A stretch of 64,000 nucleotides of DNA from Azophilus sp965200465 (GTDB taxonomy: Bacteria > Pseudomonadota > Gammaproteobacteria > Pseudomonadales > Azotimanducaceae), in the NCBI GenBank assembly GCA_965200465.1, contig OZ241358.1, forward strand, positions 2,418,001 to 2,482,000, in the 5' to 3' direction. Position 1 is the first letter of the stretch. The number at the start of each line of letters is the position of its first letter. The notes under the pieces were generated by a model that saw only the letters and a list, made by a program, of their open reading frames with translations, was not told the origin of the DNA and ran no database searches. Below are positions 16,439-24,911 of the stretch, piece after piece. Made by a program: the position numbers and the translations under genes.

Positions 16439-17245
16439 TCAGTGCATCTTGCGTTGCGGGAGTTCGACGGTCATGGGAAAGCCTTCGACGCGGCGCACTT
16501 CGGTCCGCAGCCGCCCGTCGTCAAAAAGGTGCAGCCAACGATAGCCGGGCGCGGCGTCGTCAACGGCGAACGCCTTGGCGCCGGGCTTGAACTGGAAGCA
16601 GGTCGAAGGGGCGCCAAGCAGGCGCAGACGCCCGTAGCGCCCATCCACAACCTGATGGGCGTGGCCAAACGCCAAGGCCCTTACCGATGCCATCCCAGCC
16701 AAGCATTCTAGCAGTTCATCGGCCCGATCGAGCTTGTCCTTGTCCAGCCAGGGGCAGCCTAGGTCGATCAAGGGATGGTGGGTGGCGATCAGGCAAAAGG
16801 GCGCCCCCGCCCCGACAGCGGCCTCCACCCCGGACCGCAGCGCCTGCCAGTCCGCGGGGTTGAAGCGGGCCTTCGCCTGCTCATCCGCATGGGTGTCCCA
16901 GCCGGCCACCCACCACCGGCCAAGAGTGAGCGGCGCAGTCGGCAGCCCCGCGGCCAGCATCGGCGCCAGCCGATCATGGTTGCCGGGCAGGCAGAGCAGG
17001 GGGCCGGAGTGCCGCTCCCGCAGCAAGCCAAGGCAGCGTTCATAGGTCTTGCGCTCCGGTTCGTGGCCAATGTCCCCAGTCACCAACAGAGCCGCCGGAC
17101 GGCGCTGTGCGAATGCGGCGTCCAGCACCGCATTGAGGCTGGCGGTGGTGTTGACGTTCAACAGCCGATCGCCGGGGCGCTCAAGCAGGTGCAGGTCGCT
17201 GATTTGCAACACCGCCAGAGGTTGCCCAACGCCGCCCTCGCGCAT
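16439..17245 (-). CDS. cpdA: 3',5'-cyclic-AMP phosphodiesterase
   Basis: Class III cyclic-nucleotide phosphodiesterase of the calcineurin-like metallophosphoesterase fold, lowering cAMP. 268 aa from the ATG that overlaps the yqiB stop (TGATG). Metal-site motifs are Q-I-S-D-L-H-L-L, V-T-G-D-I-G-H, P-G-N-H-D-R, A-T-H-H-P and A-F-G-H-A-H. All five blocks are intact. The tight overlap indicates translational coupling with yqiB. Confidence 0.92.
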   Translation of the reverse strand: MREGGVGQPLAVLQISDLHLLERPGDRLLNVNTTASLNAVLDAAFAQRRPAALLVTGDIGHEPERKTYERCLGLLRERHSGPLLCLPGNHDRLAPMLAAGLPTAPLTLGRWWVAGWDTHADEQAKARFNPADWQALRSGVEAAVGAGAPFCLIATHHPLIDLGCPWLDKDKLDRADELLECLAGMASVRALAFGHAHQVVDGRYGRLRLLGAPSTCFQFKPGAKAFAVDDAAPGYRWLHLFDDGRLRTEVRRVEGFPMTVELPQRKMH

Positions 17246-17694
17246 CAGGACATAAGCGCGGGCTTGTGCACCGCGGCGCCTTGGCCGAGGCAGCAGGAAA
17301 GAAATTCGCCCAGCAGCCGATTGACCTGGGCCTTCTCGTCGCGCTGGCGCATGTGGGCGTTGGGGTAGGAGTACACGGCGTTGAACCGCCGAGCGCTTTG
17401 GTATTCGGTGACCTCGGCGCAGTTGAGATCGTGGTACAGGCAAACGCGGAACATGGGGCTGGCGCCCCAAGGCGCCTCCGGTGACTGGCGCAGGCTGATG
17501 ACGGTGGTGTAGCGGCTGCGCCTGGCCACTTCGATGGAGACCAGGATGCGGCGGCCGGCCAAGCTGACGCCCACGGCGCCGGCGTCACGCTCATGCAGTT
17601 GCGGAAACAGCTGCATCACGCGCATGTAGTTGGCGTCGCACTCCGCCAGATGCGCCGCCAGATCAATGTTGTAGCTTCCCGCCTTGAAATTCAT
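17245..17694 (-). CDS. yqiB: DUF1249 protein YqiB
   Basis: 149 aa conserved gammaproteobacterial protein of unknown function. N terminus Y-N-I-D-L-A-A-H-L-A-E-C-D-A-N-Y and the central H-D-L-N-C-A-E-V-T-E-Y-Q are family hallmarks; the end R-L-L-G-E-F-L-S-C-C-L is also typical. No membrane segment. In most relatives nudF (ADP-ribose pyrophosphatase) lies upstream; here the 247-bp gap to the tolC homologue contains no nudF trace I can see. Confidence 0.9.
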   Translation of the reverse strand: MNFKAGSYNIDLAAHLAECDANYMRVMQLFPQLHERDAGAVGVSLAGRRILVSIEVARRSRYTTVISLRQSPEAPWGASPMFRVCLYHDLNCAEVTEYQSARRFNAVYSYPNAHMRQRDEKAQVNRLLGEFLSCCLGQGAAVHKPALMS

Positions 17695-17941
17695 TCCGCC
17701 GTCGTCCGCCGCGCCAAAACCCGCGGCCTAGTCAGCCTAGTGGCCCTTGGCGGCGCTTCCGGTCCTGCCCGCCGCCTTGCAGCGCCGAATATACCAACCC
17801 TGGACGGCAACGCCAGCCGTCAACGCTTAGCTTAGACGCCTTTGGCGTCGGAAGGGTAGCCCGTTCGTCGGGTGCTGTTCAGGCGGCCGCCGGCCACTCT
17901 GCTAAACTTGCCGCCCCTCCGCCGGAAAACGCAGCCGCCTC

Positions 17942-19405
17942 ATGACGCTTTTCACCCGCACCCCGCGCCAGCCGAACATGGCGCCCGTCCGCCGTTGGCG
18001 GGCCTTGCGCCGCCTGTTGCAGTGCATCGTCTGCGGTGCGGCGCTGGCGCACGCCACGCTGGCGGCGGCGGTCAACATAGCGGACGCCTACGCGGACGCC
18101 AAAAGGAACGACCCGGTGCTTAGCGCGGCGCAAGCCGGCCACCAAGCACGTCGGCAATTGGTGCCCCAGGCCCGCGCCGGCCTGTTGCCGAAGCTGAACC
18201 TAAGCGGCAGCACCAGCAGGAACAAGAGGTCCTTCCCCGTGCCCCCGGTGCAGGACCTCAATCCGAACAGCCCCACCTTCGGCCAAGTGGTGGACATCCC
18301 GGACCAGACCTACAACGAGCACGTTTGGCAGGTGCAGCTGAACCAGCCCATCGTCAACCTAAGCGCTTGGCACGACTTGAGAAGCGCCGCCTCCACGGTG
18401 GAGGCCGCCGAATCCATGCTGAAGGCCACGGACCAGGACTTGATCGTGCGGGTGGTGCGCTCCTACCTGAACGTGCTCCGCGCCCAAGACCGCCTGGAAG
18501 CCAGCCAAGCGCAGGAAACCGCCGTGAAGCGCCAGTTGGAGCAGGTGCAGCAAAGGTTCGAAGTGGGGCTGGTGGCCATCACCGACGTGCTGGAGGCGCA
18601 GGCCGCCTACGACAACTCGGCGGTCGCCCGCATTCAGGCGGACGGCGACCTGCATGTCTTCTTTGAAATACTGGAGACGGTCAGCGGCACCCACTACGAA
18701 ACCCTGGACCGCGTCGCCGAATCCCTGCCCATCGTCAACCCGGAACCCGAAGACGAGGAGCAATGGGTCGCCGCGGCCCTGCAGGGCAACCCCAAAATCC
18801 TCGCCGCCCAAGCGCAGTTGCAGGCCGCCAACCGCTCGCTGGCCGCTCGCCGGGCCGGCCATTGGCCCACCATCGACGGCGCCGTCACCCACAACAGATT
18901 CGTCACCGGCGGGCTGTCCTTCCTGGGCGACAAGATCAACACGACCACCTACGCGCTGTCCTTCAACCTGCCCATCTACCAAGGCGGCTTCACCCACGCC
19001 AGGGCCAAGGAGGCCAGGCACCTAGCGGAGCAGGCCCGCCAGGAACTGCTGAACCAACAGCTCACCGTCACTCGGGATGCGCGCAACCTTTTCCAGGCGG
19101 TGGCCACGGACGTGGTGCGGGTGGGCGCCCGGCTGAAGGCCATCGCCTCCAGCCAGTCCGCCTTGGAGGCCACGGAAACCGGCTATGAGGTGGGCACCCG
19201 CAACATCGTCGATGTGCTGTTGGCCCAACAACGGCTGTACGCATCGCAGTTTGACTATGCGGACTCCCGCTACAACTACGTCACGAATCTGATGCTGCTG
19301 AAGCAGGCGGCCGGCGGCTTGGCTGAGGCGGACCTCATGGAGCTCAACCAATTCATGGAGTCAACCAACCCGGTGATGCGCGGCAAGCCGCTGCTCAGCC
19401 AGTAG
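17942..19405 (+). CDS. tolC: TolC-family outer-membrane channel protein
   Basis: 487 aa outer-membrane efflux/type I secretion duct. The N terminus has a basic stretch and a hydrophobic segment (C-I-V-C-G-A-A-L-A-H-A-T-L-A-A-A), consistent with a signal peptide. The mature part shows the two OEP repeats: A-L-S-A-A-Q-A-G-H style helices, V-L-E-A-Q-A-A-Y-D in the first and V-L-L-A-Q-Q-R-L-Y-A in the second. Position facing yqiB-cpdA-parE is the classic tolC site. It could export the peptide products encoded at 25.8-28.4 kb if a partner exporter exists elsewhere (inference). Confidence 0.9.
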   Translation: MTLFTRTPRQPNMAPVRRWRALRRLLQCIVCGAALAHATLAAAVNIADAYADAKRNDPVLSAAQAGHQARRQLVPQARAGLLPKLNLSGSTSRNKRSFPVPPVQDLNPNSPTFGQVVDIPDQTYNEHVWQVQLNQPIVNLSAWHDLRSAASTVEAAESMLKATDQDLIVRVVRSYLNVLRAQDRLEASQAQETAVKRQLEQVQQRFEVGLVAITDVLEAQAAYDNSAVARIQADGDLHVFFEILETVSGTHYETLDRVAESLPIVNPEPEDEEQWVAAALQGNPKILAAQAQLQAANRSLAARRAGHWPTIDGAVTHNRFVTGGLSFLGDKINTTTYALSFNLPIYQGGFTHARAKEARHLAEQARQELLNQQLTVTRDARNLFQAVATDVVRVGARLKAIASSQSALEATETGYEVGTRNIVDVLLAQQRLYASQFDYADSRYNYVTNLMLLKQAAGGLAEADLMELNQFMESTNPVMRGKPLLSQ

Positions 19406-19438
19406 CGTTCGCCGCAGAGCCGTCGCGCAGCGCGGGGG

Positions 19439-20710
19439 CTAAAGCCTCCCCCGCAGCAAGCCCAGCAGTTTTTCGGTTGCGCCGCGGTTGGCCTTAACAA
19501 CCTGCAGCGCCCGCTGGCCGGCGGCTTGGCGGCGGTCTTCGTCTTCGAAATGGGCAAGCACGGCCTGGGCGAGTTCCGGCGCATCCGCGACCGTGGCCAA
19601 GCAGTCCGCGGCAACGAAAGCCGCCGTTATTTCGGCAAAGTTGAACACCGCCGGCCCCATCAGCAAGGGTTGGGCGCAGAGCGCTGCTTCAATTGGGTTG
19701 TGGCCGCCCCTAGGCGCCAAGCTGCCGCCGATGAAGGCCGCCTCCGAAAGTCCGTAAAGGGTTTGCAGCAGGCCCATTGCGGCCACCACCACGACCTCGG
19801 CGGCAGCGCTTCGCTCCGCCCGGCCGCCGTCCTGCAACAAGGCCGCCCGCAGCGTCCGGCGCTCGGCCAACGCCTTGACGGACGCGGCCCGCACCGGATG
19901 GCGGGGAACGAGCAGCAAGCAGGCGTTGGGAATGCGCTCCAGGACTTGCCGGTGCGCTTCAAGAACGATTTCATCCTCGCCCGGATGGGTGCTGGCGGCA
20001 ATCCAAACCCGCCGGCCATGCAAATGCAGTTCCTTGCGCAACTTGGCCGCGGCCTGCTCATGGTGCGGCGGCAGGGCGGCGTCGAACTTGACGCTGCCCA
20101 AGGCCCGCACCTTGGCCGGGTCTGCGCCCAAAGCCACAAACCGGTCGGCGTGCTCGGGATACTGGCAGGCGATCAGCGCCAGCCGCTGCAACAGCGTTCG
20201 GGTGAAGCCGGGAAACCGGCCGTAGGTGCGGGCCGACCGCGGCGAAAGACGCGCATTGACCAACGCCACCGAAACGCCCCGACGGTGGGCCGCGTCGATG
20301 AGGTTGGGCCAAAGCTCCGTCTCCACCAGCACCAGCAGCCTCGGCCGCACCCTGTCCAGGAATTTGCGCACCGCAAACGCAAAGTCGTAGGGCGCATAAC
20401 AATGCTCCGCCGCCTCGCCCAGCCGTCGCCGCGCCTGCACGGTGCCCGTGGGCGTCATGGTGGTGACGAGGAAGGGCGCGGCGGGGAATTCGGCGGCCAA
20501 TGCCCGCACGACGGGTGCGATGGCGATGGTCTCCCCAGCGGAGGCGGCATGGAACCAGACAGGATTCGCAGGCAACTCGGGCGGCGGACGGCCAAAACGA
20601 GCGGCAACCCCTTCCCGGTAGCCCGGCTCACGCCGCCCCCGCCACCAAAGCCGCAGCGGCACAACCGGCAAAACCAACCAGAGCAAAACTTGGTAAAGCA
20701 GCCTAGCCAC
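19439..20710 (-). CDS. waaA: 3-deoxy-D-manno-octulosonic acid (Kdo) transferase
   Basis: Adds Kdo from CMP-Kdo to lipid IVA at the inner-membrane face in lipopolysaccharide assembly. 423 aa, normal length. An N-terminal membrane anchor (L-L-Y-Q-V-L-L-W-L-V-L-P-V-V) is followed by the GT30 motif W-F-H-A-A-S-A-G-E with the catalytic Glu, then V-E-T-E-L-W-P-N and the C-terminal P-R-H-P. Converges with tolC across a 33-bp gap. Confidence 0.94.
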   Translation of the reverse strand: MARLLYQVLLWLVLPVVPLRLWWRGRREPGYREGVAARFGRPPPELPANPVWFHAASAGETIAIAPVVRALAAEFPAAPFLVTTMTPTGTVQARRRLGEAAEHCYAPYDFAFAVRKFLDRVRPRLLVLVETELWPNLIDAAHRRGVSVALVNARLSPRSARTYGRFPGFTRTLLQRLALIACQYPEHADRFVALGADPAKVRALGSVKFDAALPPHHEQAAAKLRKELHLHGRRVWIAASTHPGEDEIVLEAHRQVLERIPNACLLLVPRHPVRAASVKALAERRTLRAALLQDGGRAERSAAAEVVVVAAMGLLQTLYGLSEAAFIGGSLAPRGGHNPIEAALCAQPLLMGPAVFNFAEITAAFVAADCLATVADAPELAQAVLAHFEDEDRRQAAGQRALQVVKANRGATEKLLGLLRGRL

Positions 20711-20902
20711 GGCAGCCGCGTTTGCGGGCGCGCCGGCAAATGCAACGCATCAGCGCCTCCACAATTGGAATCCAGCCTTGCCGGGACACAACATAGCGGA
20801 TAACTTTTCCGCTGCAACTTATGGCAAGCGCCAGGCCGGCGCGATTGTGGAAACTGCGGCGGCGGGAAATTTCCGCGCCGCCGTCACGACCCTTGGAGAA
20901 AC

Positions 20903-22075
20903 ATGCGGGCTGAAGTCCAACTAGACGCCGCCATCATCGGCGGCGGCATTGCCGGGCTATGGTTGTTGAACATCCTGCGCGGCGCCGGCTACGGCGCGGC
21001 GCTGTTCGAGACCGGGCGCTTGGGGGGCGGCCAGACGCTCGCTTCGCAAGTGTTGATCCACGGCGGCTTGAAATACGCCCTTGGCGGTGCGTCCACTCCG
21101 GCCAGCGAAGCCATCGCCGCGATGCCGGCTCGTTGGCGGGCCTGCCTGGCCGGCGCCGGGGAGCTCGATTTGACCCCGCTGCGGCCCCTAAGCGACTGCT
21201 TCTACTTCTTCACCCAGGACGGCGCCGTCGGCAAGCTCACCGCCTTCCTCGCCAACAAGCTGCTGAAAGAGCGGGCTTGCCGGCTGCGGGCGCAGGAATT
21301 TCCCGCCTTTCTGCCTGCCGCCGCCTTCAAGGACAGAGGCGCAGTCTATCGCTTGGACGAATTCGTGCTGGATTCACGCAGCTTGGTGGAGCGCTTGGCC
21401 GCCCTTGGCGCACCCCACATCCACCAAATGGAGCCGCACACTAGGATCAGGTTGCAGCAGAACCACGCCAGCATCGACTTGAGCGACAACAGGGTGGTCT
21501 GCAATCGCTTGATTTTGGCCGCCGGGGCCGGCAACGAAGCCCTGCTGCAGCGCTTGCGCATCCCGCTGGCGATGCAGCGGCGGCCTCTGCACCAAGTGGT
21601 TGTGAGAAAACCCGGCATCGGCCCGTTCTTCGGCCACTGCCTAACCGGCATCCACCGCCCCGAACCCCGGCTGACCATCACCAGCCTCCCGGAGAGCGGG
21701 GGCGGCAACGAAGAGTGGCTTTGGTGCTTGGGCGGCCAGCTGGCCACCGAGGGAGCGGACCGCCGCGCCGCCGAACAGCACCGCCAAGCCCGCCGCGAAC
21801 TGGAGGCTTGCCTGCCTTGGCTGGACTGGCGCAATGCGCAGTTCACCAGCTTTCGCATCGACCGCGCCGAACCCAGCCAACCCGGACATCGCCGCCCAGA
21901 CGCCGCTTTCGCCCAAGCCCACGGCCCTTGCATCGTCTGCTGGCCCACCAAGCTCAGCTTGGCGCCGGACCTCGGCGACCGAGTGCTGCGCCTGCTGCCG
22001 GCGGCGCAGCATCCCGCTCCGCCCATTCTCGACCTGCCCCCCGCAACGGTCGGCGCCCCGCCTTGGACCCACTAA
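20903..22075 (+). CDS. FAD-dependent oxidoreductase (DAO family)
   Basis: 390 aa. The N-terminal Rossmann motif A-A-I-I-G-G-G-I-A-G-L-W-L-L binds FAD, and the acidic end of the second strand is A-A-L-F-E. A second FAD contact L-I-L-A-A-G-A-G-N lies near residue 205. Overall layout fits the D-amino-acid-oxidase superfamily. A related gene lies between waaA and an aldo/keto reductase in Pseudomonas genomes, so this is conserved context rather than an import. Substrate unknown. A gap of 34 bp (or overlap, depending on the start) leads to the next gene. Confidence 0.85.
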   Translation: MRAEVQLDAAIIGGGIAGLWLLNILRGAGYGAALFETGRLGGGQTLASQVLIHGGLKYALGGASTPASEAIAAMPARWRACLAGAGELDLTPLRPLSDCFYFFTQDGAVGKLTAFLANKLLKERACRLRAQEFPAFLPAAAFKDRGAVYRLDEFVLDSRSLVERLAALGAPHIHQMEPHTRIRLQQNHASIDLSDNRVVCNRLILAAGAGNEALLQRLRIPLAMQRRPLHQVVVRKPGIGPFFGHCLTGIHRPEPRLTITSLPESGGGNEEWLWCLGGQLATEGADRRAAEQHRQARRELEACLPWLDWRNAQFTSFRIDRAEPSQPGHRRPDAAFAQAHGPCIVCWPTKLSLAPDLGDRVLRLLPAAQHPAPPILDLPPATVGAPPWTH

Positions 22076-22187
22076 TGCGGTGCCAAGGGCAACCTAGCGG
22101 CAGTCCCGGATGACGAACAAGGACCATCGACATGGCGGCGCAGCTGAGCCGAGCCAGCCGCAGGAAAGTTGCGCCCTTAGGCAACCG

Positions 22188-22943
22188 ATGCAGCGCCGGA
22201 CCCTCGGCAAGACCGGCATTGCAGTGTCCCTATTGGGTTTGGGCACAGTGAAGCTGGGCCGCAACCGCGGCCTCAAGTACGCGGCGCCTTTCAATCTTCC
22301 AACGCCAGCCGCCGCAAAACGGCTGCTGGACGCCGCCCGCGCCCTAGGCGTGAACCTGCTGGACACCGCCCCCGCCTACGGCGGCAGCGAGGCCCGCCTT
22401 GGCGAACTGCTGGCCGGGCAGCGCCGCGATTGGGTGCTGGTAACCAAGGCCGGCGAGGAGTTCGACGGAGTGCGCTCCACCTACAACTTCACCCCGGAGC
22501 ACATCACCCGCAGCGTGCAGCGTTCCCTAAGGCGCCTGCGCACGGACTATCTGGACGCAGTGCTCATCCACTCCAACGGCCAGGACGAGCGCATCATCGC
22601 AGAGTTCGGCGCACTCGACTGCCTCGCCGACCTAAAGGCCCAAGGCTTGGTTCGCGCCCTAGGGCTTTCCAACAAGTCCCCCGCCGGCGGCAGAGCGGCG
22701 CTGGCGGCCGGCGCGGACGTCCTGATGGCCACCCTGAACGCCGCCGACCGCACGGAACAAGGCTTGATCCAGGAAGCCCAAGCCCAAGGCTGCGGCGTTC
22801 TAATAAAGAAAGCCCTCAACAGCGGCCAAGGCCGCCCGTCCGACCTGCCGGCCATAGCCGCCCACCCTGGCGTCAGCAGCATCGTGGTCGGCACGTTGAA
22901 CCCCGACCACTTGGCGGAAAACGCTCGCTTGCTGAACCCTTAG
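22188..22943 (+). CDS. Aldo/keto reductase
   Basis: NADPH-dependent oxidoreductase of the AKR fold, 251 aa from ATG 22188. I chose this start because family members begin M-x-R-R-T-L-G-K-T-G; an ATG at 22110 would add 26 unrelated residues. The catalytic Asp and Tyr lie in L-L-D-T-A-P-A-Y-G-G-S-E, the Lys in V-T-K-A-G-E-E and the His in V-L-I-H-S-N-G. Its last 134 bp are included in a 158-bp duplication (22810-22967) that reappears at 24100. Conserved partner of the preceding FAD enzyme. Confidence 0.88.
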   Translation: MQRRTLGKTGIAVSLLGLGTVKLGRNRGLKYAAPFNLPTPAAAKRLLDAARALGVNLLDTAPAYGGSEARLGELLAGQRRDWVLVTKAGEEFDGVRSTYNFTPEHITRSVQRSLRRLRTDYLDAVLIHSNGQDERIIAEFGALDCLADLKAQGLVRALGLSNKSPAGGRAALAAGADVLMATLNAADRTEQGLIQEAQAQGCGVLIKKALNSGQGRPSDLPAIAAHPGVSSIVVGTLNPDHLAENARLLNP

Positions 22944-22967
22944 CAGGGGATTGGGGAAACCTTTTCC
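22810..22967 (+). repeat. 158-bp direct repeat, left copy (3' end of aldo/keto reductase)
   Basis: Identical to 24100-24257 except one C/T difference. It begins at aagccctcaacagcggcc inside the reductase gene and ends at cttttcc after its stop. The two copies bracket 1,132 bp that hold the PIN-like gene pair. Confidence 0.95.
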
Positions 22968-23010
22968 CCCAAGCGCCGCGCCCGATTCTTCGGGGACAAA
23001 CGGACGGGCG

Positions 23011-23808
23011 CTACGCATGGGCCACCGCCGCCAATTCCGTACGGTGCAGGTCCGCCCGCAGCCGCTCGCAATGAAGCGCTTGAGATTGCTCCGCCATTAG
23101 CCGGGCCCTCTCCAACATGGTGGTTAGATCACGGCATTCGTTCCAGCGGGTGTCGAGACGTTGCGCGGTGACAGTCAATCCAGCCCCTGTCATGGCTCTG
23201 CGAAGTTCACCTAGGTCTCGATGTGCCCCATCGATTTGCCACTCCGGTTCGTGCGCGGCGGGCGCGATGGTGGACATGGCCACCATCAGCAGTTGTTCTG
23301 CGGCATATCCTCCCGGATATGCGTTGCATAGCGCCTGGTCCAGTGTGGTCACGAACGGTGCGTTTCGGCCTAGAAGTTGGCTAACGACGAGGTTGATCTC
23401 GTAGTGGTCTATCGTCTTGATGTCTCCCGTCACCAGGATGTCCGTGCCAAGCGCCAGCGATTGAGAAACGATCAAGGCGTCGCTGTGCGTGTGGATGGTG
23501 ACAGGATGCACTCGCGGGAAGCAAGCGCTCGTGAACTTCGACCTGAGGTCGTAGGCCACCTCCTCTTGTTCGTCGGAGAGACTGGGGAGCGTGAACGGAG
23601 AATCAGGCATAGCGGCCAAGCGGCGCCAAGCGTTCTTCGGGTACTCTCGTGCGGCAGGCCCTTGGCTCTTTGTTAGTTCCCGCCAAACTTCCGGCACGAT
23701 GACGGTTTTCCGACCCGCTTGTTCCATCCAACATCCAACCAGCTTACGCGGCGTTGGCGTCGATAGCGTCCCGGTGTCGAACGCCGGGCCAAGGCTGTCA
23801 TCCGCCAC
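23011..23808 (-). CDS. PIN-like protein, putative toxin
   Basis: 265 aa from GTG 23808. The N-terminal F-D-T-G-T-L, the conserved V-W-R-E-L and the later H-S-D-A-L-I-V-S-Q-S-L-A-L-G-T-D-I-L-V-T-G-D-type segment (split here by me for length: D-A-L-I then I-L-V-T-G-D) resemble the acidic residues of a PIN RNase fold, but the protein is longer than VapC (~130 aa). The C-terminal 100 residues are helical and of unknown role. Its start overlaps the end of the upstream small gene by 11 bp, the normal toxin-antitoxin arrangement. Family assignment is tentative. Confidence 0.5.
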   Translation of the reverse strand: MADDSLGPAFDTGTLSTPTPRKLVGCWMEQAGRKTVIVPEVWRELTKSQGPAAREYPKNAWRRLAAMPDSPFTLPSLSDEQEEVAYDLRSKFTSACFPRVHPVTIHTHSDALIVSQSLALGTDILVTGDIKTIDHYEINLVVSQLLGRNAPFVTTLDQALCNAYPGGYAAEQLLMVAMSTIAPAAHEPEWQIDGAHRDLGELRRAMTGAGLTVTAQRLDTRWNECRDLTTMLERARLMAEQSQALHCERLRADLHRTELAAVAHA

Positions 23809-24037
23809 GAGTGGTCGAGCCTACGGGCAACGGGACGGGATCGATTCCCGCACGGGCCGCATTGACGAGGTTGCCCCCTCTGTTGTTGGCCCGGCCGTGA
23901 CGTCGATGCCAGTCGCTAACCTCCGTGCAATCCTCGCCCGGAGGGACAGCCGCGATGTCGAACTCCCAACTAGGTTCGTCCGGGTGGTAACTCACCGCCG
24001 CCAACCCTTTGAGTTGCGGGTCTTTGGGATAGCCCAT
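23798..24037 (-). CDS. Small protein, putative antitoxin of the PIN-like gene
   Basis: 79 aa from ATG 24037 (M-G-Y-P-K-D-P-Q-L-K). It is followed by the PIN-like gene with an 11-bp overlap. The C terminus (N-A-A-R-A-G-I-D-P-V-P-L-P-V-G) is proline-rich and the middle contains W-E-F-D-I-A-A. No DNA-binding motif is clear. Assignment as an antitoxin rests only on size, order and overlap. Confidence 0.45.
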   Translation of the reverse strand: MGYPKDPQLKGLAAVSYHPDEPSWEFDIAAVPPGEDCTEVSDWHRRHGRANNRGGNLVNAARAGIDPVPLPVGSTTRGG

Positions 24038-24063
24038 GACGCATCTGCCCTCAGCAAGACGAC

Positions 24064-24101
24064 TGTGGCCAGTATAGAATACTTGGGTGGCGGAAACGCA
24101 A
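24064..24101 (-). promoter_or_regulatory. Candidate promoter of the PIN-like pair
   Basis: On the minus strand TATACT (24071-24076) is a good -10 hexamer about 34 bp before ATG 24037. The -35 region (TTGCGT or GCGTTT near 24094-24101) is poor. It lies at the junction with the right repeat copy, so the repeat may contribute part of it. Confidence 0.35.
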
Positions 24102-24257
24102 GCCCTCAACAGCGGCCAAGGCCGCCCGTTCGACCTGCCGGCCATAGCCGCCCACCCTGGCGTCAGCAGCATCGTGGTCGGCACGTTGAACCCCGACCAC
24201 TTGGCGGAAAACGCTCGCTTGCTGAACCCTTAGCAGGGGATTGGGGAAACCTTTTCC
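24100..24257 (+). repeat. 158-bp direct repeat, right copy
   Basis: Second copy of 22810-22967; it carries the last 44 codons of the aldo/keto reductase without a start. The insertion therefore kept the reductase gene intact on the left and left a 3' stub on the right. Confidence 0.95.
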
Positions 24258-24288
24258 GGCGGGCGGCAAATGCCGAGGATGGTAGGAT

Positions 24289-24801
24289 ATGCGGCGCAGC
24301 TTGCGCGTCAGGTGGTTGGCGAAAGTGAACGGAGCGGGCATCACCCCCGGCATTGAAGCGGGTCAAGCCCTCTCGGCAGCCATGCAAGGGGCTCAGCCCT
24401 GTTTGAGGTTGCAGGACTACAGCGACGCCGTGGCCGAAGGGTGGCGGCAGGCCGATCTTTACCGAGCGATCATGCACGAGCTGCCGCGGCTCTTCCACAG
24501 CCTCGACCAAGAGGCGCAACGCCAAGTCATCAATGATGCGCCAGGACTGACCGGCTCCGCATGGGACGCACTGATGGCGGCAGTCGTCGAGCATGTGGCA
24601 ACGCTGCACGGCCATGAGCTCCCGGCATGGGTGCAGGAGCGCGAGCGTTTCTTGGACGTTCCCTGGATCATTTCCCAGCTGCCCCTGATCCGCTACGAGT
24701 CCCTAGCCTTCGCGCCGGCCGCCTTCATTCGGCACGGAGCGTTGCCGGACCCGCGGGACCTTGACGCCCGGGGCGGGGAACGACATGCGTGGGCGCCTTG
24801 A
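24289..24801 (+). CDS. Hypothetical protein, possible antitoxin-like partner
   Basis: 170 aa. The central part is helical (Q-A-D-L-Y-R-A-I-M-H-E-L-P-R-L). The C terminus has P-A-W-V-Q-E-R-E-R-F-L-D-V-P-W and L-A-F-A-P-A-A-F-I-R-H-G, then D-P-R-D-L-D-A. That ending recalls small proteins paired with nucleotidyltransferase-fold (AbiEii/DUF6036) genes, an impression I cannot verify. The expected partner is missing: only a 40-codon frame follows before the sulfotransferase gene end. The start is supported only by a weak purine stretch. Confidence 0.5.
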   Translation: MRRSLRVRWLAKVNGAGITPGIEAGQALSAAMQGAQPCLRLQDYSDAVAEGWRQADLYRAIMHELPRLFHSLDQEAQRQVINDAPGLTGSAWDALMAAVVEHVATLHGHELPAWVQERERFLDVPWIISQLPLIRYESLAFAPAAFIRHGALPDPRDLDARGGERHAWAP

Positions 24802-24911
24802 TCACGAAAAGCGAAGGCGCGTTGGAGCTCCACGAACGGGTTTTCCCGACAACGCCAGTTAGCGAGCGAGCGCGAGAGCACCTTATGCGAAAGCTCAACC
24901 CGCCGTCATAA
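24789..24911 (+). pseudogene. 40-codon frame, possible C-terminal stub of a partner gene
   Basis: GTG 24789 overlaps the preceding gene by 13 bp and the frame reads L-E-L-H-E-R-V-F-P-T-T-P-V-S-E-R-A-R-E-H to a TAA at 24911. The composition is protein-like and the overlap is operon-like, so this may be the remains of a second gene after an internal deletion. Could also be chance. Confidence 0.3.

Noticed and set aside
23820..23870. tRNA-like segment near a gggatcgattccc motif
   Set aside because: No acceptor stem or anticodon arm can be folded around it, and it lies within the small antitoxin-like gene.
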